From the NCBI GenBank assembly GCA_964615445.1, contig CAZTOK010000048.1, positions 1-8,332 on the forward strand: 8,332 nt of DNA, read 5' to 3'. Shown here piece after piece: positions 5,824-8,332 of this stretch. Position numbers and translations under genes: made by a program. The first letter of the stretch is position 1, and every line of letters begins with the position of its first letter. The notes under the pieces were generated by a model. That model did no database searches. It was given only the letters and a program-made list of their open reading frames with translations, and was not told the DNA's origin. The DNA is from JALRBM01 sp964615445. Lineage in GTDB: Bacteria > Patescibacteriota > Saccharimonadia > Saccharimonadales > Saccharimonadaceae.

Positions 5824-5857
5824 ATACAGAAGAGTTCAAATTCTAACTCTTCTGTAT
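5824..5857 (-). terminator. Hairpin downstream of VOC copy 2
   Basis: Perfect 13-base arms (5824-5836 and 5845-5857) enclose an eight-base loop, 44 bases past the stop of the second VOC gene and just above the DUF1801 promoter. On the minus strand no T tract follows. It is the likely end of the VOC transcript. Confidence 0.6.
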
Positions 5858-5901
5858 CTGTAAATACTGGCTGACTCTCTTACTTTAAAAAGTAATTTTT
5901 C

Positions 5902-6285
5902 CTAGGGTGTACCAACCGAAAGCACATTACCGTCCGGATCTTTAAACCAGGCAATATATATTTCATTCATGGCAGCAATGTCATCTTCCCAGGTAACGCC
6001 AGGTATGTCATAAGTAAGAAATTCAATGCCTTTGTCTTTCATACCTTTAACAGCTTTTACCAGTTCTTCACGATTAGCAACATCCCAGGCGGCACTAGTT
6101 GCCTTGTTCGTACCGGCGCCGTCTGGCGATACGAACACAAGTAAATTGCCGCCGCCAGTCTCGAATACAAGTGCTCGCGGATTCTCTTCTACAAGTTTTA
6201 ATTCTAATTTGTCTTGGTAAAATTCTTTGGCCTTTTCGCGATCACTTACTGCTATACAGGCAAAGAGTTTTGTGTTCTCTAGCAT
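5902..6285 (-). CDS. VOC (glyoxalase/bleomycin resistance fold) protein, copy 2
   Basis: This 127-residue VOC protein is a paralogue of the one at 3187-3567: by hand alignment about 67 of 124 positions are identical, with one three-residue insertion (KGM, about 80-82) in the linker. Shared blocks are VSD..KAKEFY..KL near the N-terminus, ENPR.L..TGGGNL (34-47), KGI.FLTYDIPG.TW, and AWF.DPDGN..S.GTP at the end. As in copy 1, the first strand has no His and the position after DPDGN that is Glu in glyoxalase I is Ser, so the classic metal site looks incomplete. AGGAGG with eight-base spacing fixes the ATG at 6285. It has its own promoter and hairpin and so seems to be a single-gene unit. Confidence 0.9.
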   Translation of the reverse strand: MLENTKLFACIAVSDREKAKEFYQDKLELKLVEENPRALVFETGGGNLLVFVSPDGAGTNKATSAAWDVANREELVKAVKGMKDKGIEFLTYDIPGVTWEDDIAAMNEIYIAWFKDPDGNVLSVGTP

Positions 6286-6308
6286 ATATCTATTTCCTCC
6301 TAGGAGTT

Positions 6309-6317
6309 ATTATCTCA
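6309..6317 (-). promoter_or_regulatory. Extended -10 of VOC copy 2
   Basis: On the minus strand TGAGATAAT (6309-6317) is TGn followed by GATAAT, 24 bases before the start codon and close upstream of the Shine-Dalgarno sequence. The -35 region (ATGCTA at 17 bases) is weak. The promoter overlaps the end of the fragment at 6315-6428. Confidence 0.45.
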
Positions 6318-6428
6318 TGGCGCGCTTTTAATAGCATTGCATTTAATAGAAAGCGGCGAGTGATCCAAATAACTTAAGAGCTCTTCAACTCTATTGCGAT
6401 TACGAAAGGAGGAAAGATATAGTCTCAT
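6315..6428 (-). pseudogene. N-terminal remnant resembling peptidase E (S51)
   Basis: A 37-codon reading begins MRLYLSSFRNRNRVEELL and stops at TGA (6315-6317). The opening, a strand followed by SS(F/Y)R.(G)N..EELL, resembles the start of peptidase E-like class I glutamine amidotransferase-fold proteins, which normally run to about 200 residues. Nothing after residue 37 continues such a protein, and the catalytic Ser region is absent. The frame also runs upstream to an ATG at 6521 without similarity that I recognise, and no Shine-Dalgarno sequence precedes 6428. I read it as a truncated relic; identification rests on a short stretch and could be wrong. Confidence 0.38.
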
Positions 6429-6458
6429 GTGGTAATGATAGCAAACAAGTTCGTTTGA

Positions 6459-6578
6459 CTGGGGAGGAGGGGTGTTGTCCAAACTTTTGCCAAAGATACT
6501 GGTGATCGAGAAATAGAGCAAGACATTTATGAAATACAGGCTTTACTCGATGAAAGCACAGAGATAATGGACGACTAG
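6459..6578 (+). pseudogene. C-terminal remnant of an unidentified acidic helical protein
   Basis: A plus-strand frame from just after a TGA (6456-6458) to TAG (6576-6578) encodes a tail including FAKDTGDREIEQDIYEIQAL and ending LLDESTEIMDD. It has a natural-looking, strongly acidic helical composition, but no ATG, GTG or TTG start in frame. It may be the 3' end of a gene whose 5' part was lost, or a chance reading. With the fragment at 6315-6428 it accounts for most of the gene-free stretch 6286-6613. Confidence 0.3.
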
Positions 6579-6595
6579 GATCTATCGTTTAATCC

Positions 6596-6604
6596 TGCTA
6601 ATCT
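6596..6604 (+). promoter_or_regulatory. Extended -10 of the AraC-type regulator gene
   Basis: TGCTAATCT is an extended -10 ending nine bases before the ATG at 6614. Transcription would start at about 6610-6614, giving a leaderless or nearly leaderless message, consistent with the absence of a Shine-Dalgarno sequence. Confidence 0.4.
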
Positions 6605-6613
6605 AGAAATACT

Positions 6614-7372
6614 ATGCCATTTTTACCCTATCAGGAATCAGCCCCTATCGCTACGCTTACGCCGTGGGTTGAAGCCTTCTGGCAAAGTCCCATTGAATAT
6701 AGCGGAACGCTTCGGCTTCTCCCTTCGGCAAACATGCAACTGCTCGTGTATTCAAACACTCGCGGACGCGGCTTGGCGATCATTGGTCCAATGAGTAAAT
6801 TCCAAATAACTAATGTACATGCCGGTGAAAGCTTTTTTGGTGCTCGGCTTGTCGCAGGGACAAAAATAACCATCCCTGGTTTTAACACTGCCATCATGAA
6901 AGATGGCCGAGTCTTTGGGTCAGAATTACAATGTCGACCAATCCAAAACTTTGAAGCAGCACTAACAAAGACAACGGGGACAAAAATCATGCGTCTTAAC
7001 CTATTAACCGAGCTAATCCATACACTTGTAGAGGAAAAGTACTTTGCTCGCGACACACTGGTTGACCGATTCATCGCTAACGTACGAACGGCCGACGGCG
7101 TCGGTTCGGTTGAACAGCTTACTACTGGCCTTTCATTGAGCGATCGACAATTGCGCCGACGATTTATATCTTATACGGGAATAACTCCAAAAGGCTTTAT
7201 CAAGATATGCCGTCAGCAAGCTGTAGTAAAAAGCCTAAAGCAGTCAGCAGGTACCATCGCAGCAATTGCAGCCGCCTCAGGCTACAGTGACCAGGCTCAT
7301 TTAAATAACGAATTCCGAGAACTAATCGGCGTTACGCCCCTTACACTGGATGACGAATTAACACTCGAATAA
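6614..7372 (+). CDS. AraC-family transcriptional regulator
   Basis: The 252-residue protein has an N-terminal sensor half of the DUF6597 type: PWVEAFWQSP (17-26), LRLLPSANMQLLVYS (33-47), a GP at 58-59 and ESFFGARLVAG (72-82). The C-terminal half (about 150-245) is a double helix-turn-helix AraC DNA-binding domain. Its first recognition region is LSLSDRQLRRRFISYTGITP (173-192), and its second spans IAAIAAASGYSDQAHLNNEF (215-234) with the family signature ending REL.G.TP. The length is normal. The ATG at 6614 lacks a Shine-Dalgarno sequence but fits a close upstream -10. It precedes the DJ-1/PfpI gene on the same strand by 86 bases, and AraC regulators often control such a neighbour. The inducer is unknown. 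Confidence 0.92.
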   Translation: MPFLPYQESAPIATLTPWVEAFWQSPIEYSGTLRLLPSANMQLLVYSNTRGRGLAIIGPMSKFQITNVHAGESFFGARLVAGTKITIPGFNTAIMKDGRVFGSELQCRPIQNFEAALTKTTGTKIMRLNLLTELIHTLVEEKYFARDTLVDRFIANVRTADGVGSVEQLTTGLSLSDRQLRRRFISYTGITPKGFIKICRQQAVVKSLKQSAGTIAAIAAASGYSDQAHLNNEFRELIGVTPLTLDDELTLE

Positions 7373-7458
7373 AGCCACGCCAGTTGTCCGTTTTTTACAA
7401 TGATCTTAGACCAAGGTTCGCTACACTAAGAGCATTATTAACAAAACGGAGATCGATT

Positions 7459-8097
7459 ATGAACAAGAAAGTATATTTATACGTATTGCCCGCCATGGCA
7501 GACTGGGAGCCAGGTCAGACTATCGCCGAGTTACAGAGCGGCCGGTTTTTTACAGTTACCGAGCGTTTTACGGTTAAAACAGTGGCTCTGACAAAAGAAC
7601 CTATTGTGACTATGGGAGGCGTAACGATTAAACCTGATTACGGTATCGACGAAGTTACTACCGATAGTGCTGCCTTGCTCATTTTGCCTGGCAGCGATGA
7701 TTGGCAGCAGCCTCAGCATGAAGTAGCACTGAAACTTGCCCAGCAATTTTTAGATGCCAAAGTCCATGTGGCGGCTATTTGTGGCGCGGTTGAAGCTATG
7801 GCAAAAGCTGGCATGCTAGACGATGTTAAACATACCGCAACAAGTCTTGATTATCTTAAAATGTCATTTCCTAATTACCACGGCGAAACTCATTTCCAAC
7901 ATGAACTTGCTTATACAGACGGTACCCTCGTTACTGCTGGATCGACAGCTCCCGTTGAATTTGCCCAGCATATTCTTGCAGCATTAGAAGTTATGTCCTC
8001 TGAGGCCCTCGAACACTGGTATGGTTTCTATGGCAAACATGACGAAGCGTCTTTAATGCAACTTTTCGGAGTATTGCAAGCTGCCCAGCAAAAGTAA
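7459..8097 (+). CDS. DJ-1/PfpI family protein
   Basis: This 212-residue cytoplasmic protein has the class I glutamine amidotransferase-like fold of the DJ-1/PfpI superfamily. It starts VYLYVLPAMADWEPGQTIAEL (5-25), where E17 fits the Glu that partners the active Cys in DJ-1. PGSD (77-80) matches the usual PGG/PGS turn. The nucleophile elbow is AICGAVEAMAKAGML (106-120) with C108, followed by TA(T)S near 126-129. Relatives act as chaperones, deglycases or glyoxalase III, or protect against oxidants and carbonyls; the exact activity here is not shown. A longer frame opens at 7384, but the ATG at 7459 has GGAGA upstream and begins the conserved fold, so it was chosen. It probably belongs with the AraC regulator gene upstream. 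Confidence 0.9.
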   Translation: MNKKVYLYVLPAMADWEPGQTIAELQSGRFFTVTERFTVKTVALTKEPIVTMGGVTIKPDYGIDEVTTDSAALLILPGSDDWQQPQHEVALKLAQQFLDAKVHVAAICGAVEAMAKAGMLDDVKHTATSLDYLKMSFPNYHGETHFQHELAYTDGTLVTAGSTAPVEFAQHILAALEVMSSEALEHWYGFYGKHDEASLMQLFGVLQAAQQK

Positions 8098-8208
8098 AGA
8101 GGTTTTTGGAGCCATTCTCTCTATCTGTTTGTTTAAGACAAAAGGGAGCTCTAACTCTATTTTTAAGAATTACTCCTACGCCGGAGGCAACTAAATGAGA
8201 AATTAGAT

Positions 8209-8224
8209 ATAAGATATATCTTAT
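8209..8224. repeat. 16-base perfect palindrome in the spacer before the tmRNA promoter
   Basis: ATAAGATATATCTTAT is fully self-complementary and lies 17 bases upstream of the -35 box at 8242. It could be an operator or upstream element, or just an AT-rich coincidence. The rest of 8098-8241 holds no gene; a weak stem (TTTGT 8128-8132 with ACAAA 8138-8142) followed some bases later by five T may end the DJ-1/PfpI transcript. Confidence 0.35.
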
Positions 8225-8241
8225 GAAATAAATACGTGTTA

Positions 8242-8271
8242 TTGACAAATAATGAAGGGTTTTGTTATACT
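8242..8271 (+). promoter_or_regulatory. Strong sigma-70-type promoter
   Basis: A perfect TTGACA (8242-8247), an 18-base spacer and TATACT (8266-8271). This is the best promoter in the window. Transcription would start at about 8278, some 12 bases before the presumed 5' end of the tmRNA, and no protein gene starts behind it: the only ATG (8284) reaches a stop after three codons. Confidence 0.75.
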
Positions 8272-8289
8272 AGCGATATCACCATGACC

Positions 8290-8332
8290 GGATAGGCCTA
8301 AGGTTTCGACCGACCGCCGATGCCGGTCTTTT
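8290..8332 (+). ncRNA. ssrA: Probable 5' end of tmRNA (truncated by the window)
   Basis: tmRNA rescues stalled ribosomes by acting first as a tRNA and then as a short message. The call rests on three points. GGATAGG (8290-8296) could be the 5' half of the seven-base acceptor stem. GGTTTCGAC (8302-8310) matches the conserved GG(A/T)TTCGAC near tmRNA 5' ends, and its TTCGAC lies 15 bases from the presumed 5' end, as in E. coli. GATGCCGG (8319-8326) resembles the later conserved GCATGCCGAG. A strong promoter sits just upstream. The 3' half, tag sequence and CCA lie outside the window, so this is not proven. Alternative: a short RNA ending in the hairpin GACCG (8312-8316)/CGGTC (8324-8328) with four T. 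Confidence 0.55.

Noticed and set aside
6631..7074. Minus-strand 147-codon ORF antisense to the AraC gene
   Set aside because: The plus strand has complete AraC family signatures; the antisense product has none and lacks start signals.
7384..7458. N-terminal 25-residue extension of the DJ-1/PfpI protein
   Set aside because: The conserved fold begins at the ATG at 7459, which has a Shine-Dalgarno sequence; the extension is probably leader.
1..8332. CRISPR array, insertion sequence or tandem repeat
   Set aside because: No regularly spaced direct repeats, no transposase and no paired terminal inverted repeats were found.

Overview
The window looks like a piece of a bacterial chromosome of moderate GC content, read with the standard code; TAA, TAG and TGA all serve as stops. 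The small intergenic gaps, the gene families (HxlR, VOC, DUF1330, DUF1801, AraC and DJ-1/PfpI proteins in mixed orientation) and the mix of genes with and without Shine-Dalgarno sequences would suit a Candidatus Saccharibacteria/Patescibacteria genome. That placement is an impression from gene style, not a proof. No mobile element, CRISPR array, rRNA or tRNA was seen.

Layout. Bases 1-376: the tail of an unrecognised plus-strand gene facing a RdgB/HAM1-type nucleotide pyrophosphatase (377-928, minus), with a perfect 19-bp hairpin between them. Bases 929-2340: two minus-strand genes of unknown function, a 141-aa protein with an odd glycine-rich C-terminal motif and a six-helix membrane protein, each with its own promoter. 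Bases 2341-2806: a GC-rich 46-codon small ORF followed by two hairpins, the second with a T tract. Bases 2807-5901: a DUF1330 gene, a VOC protein and an MFS exporter (minus), a divergent HxlR redox-type regulator (plus) with a dyad between it and the exporter, and a DUF1801 gene. Bases 5902-6613: a second VOC protein, paralogous to the first, then about 330 bases holding apparent gene remnants. Bases 6614-8097: an AraC-family regulator followed by a DJ-1/PfpI protein. Bases 8098-8332: an intergenic stretch ending in a strong sigma-70-type promoter and what appears to be the 5' end of tmRNA (ssrA), cut by the window edge.

How the genes may work together. The core from about 2.8 to 8.1 kb reads as a stress or detoxification neighbourhood: two regulators (HxlR with its conserved Cys; AraC), an exporter, two VOC proteins, a DUF1330 protein, a DUF1801 protein and a Cys-containing DJ-1/PfpI protein. 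The HxlR regulator probably controls itself and the MFS-VOC unit through the shared dyad, and the AraC protein probably controls the DJ-1/PfpI gene. A role in handling reactive electrophiles or drugs is an inference from these families; the VOC proteins lack the usual glyoxalase metal ligands, so a simple glyoxalase I role is unlikely. I did not find a clearly new multi-gene system; the least explained pieces are the 141-aa protein, the small GC-rich ORF and the group of genes that appear to be leaderless.
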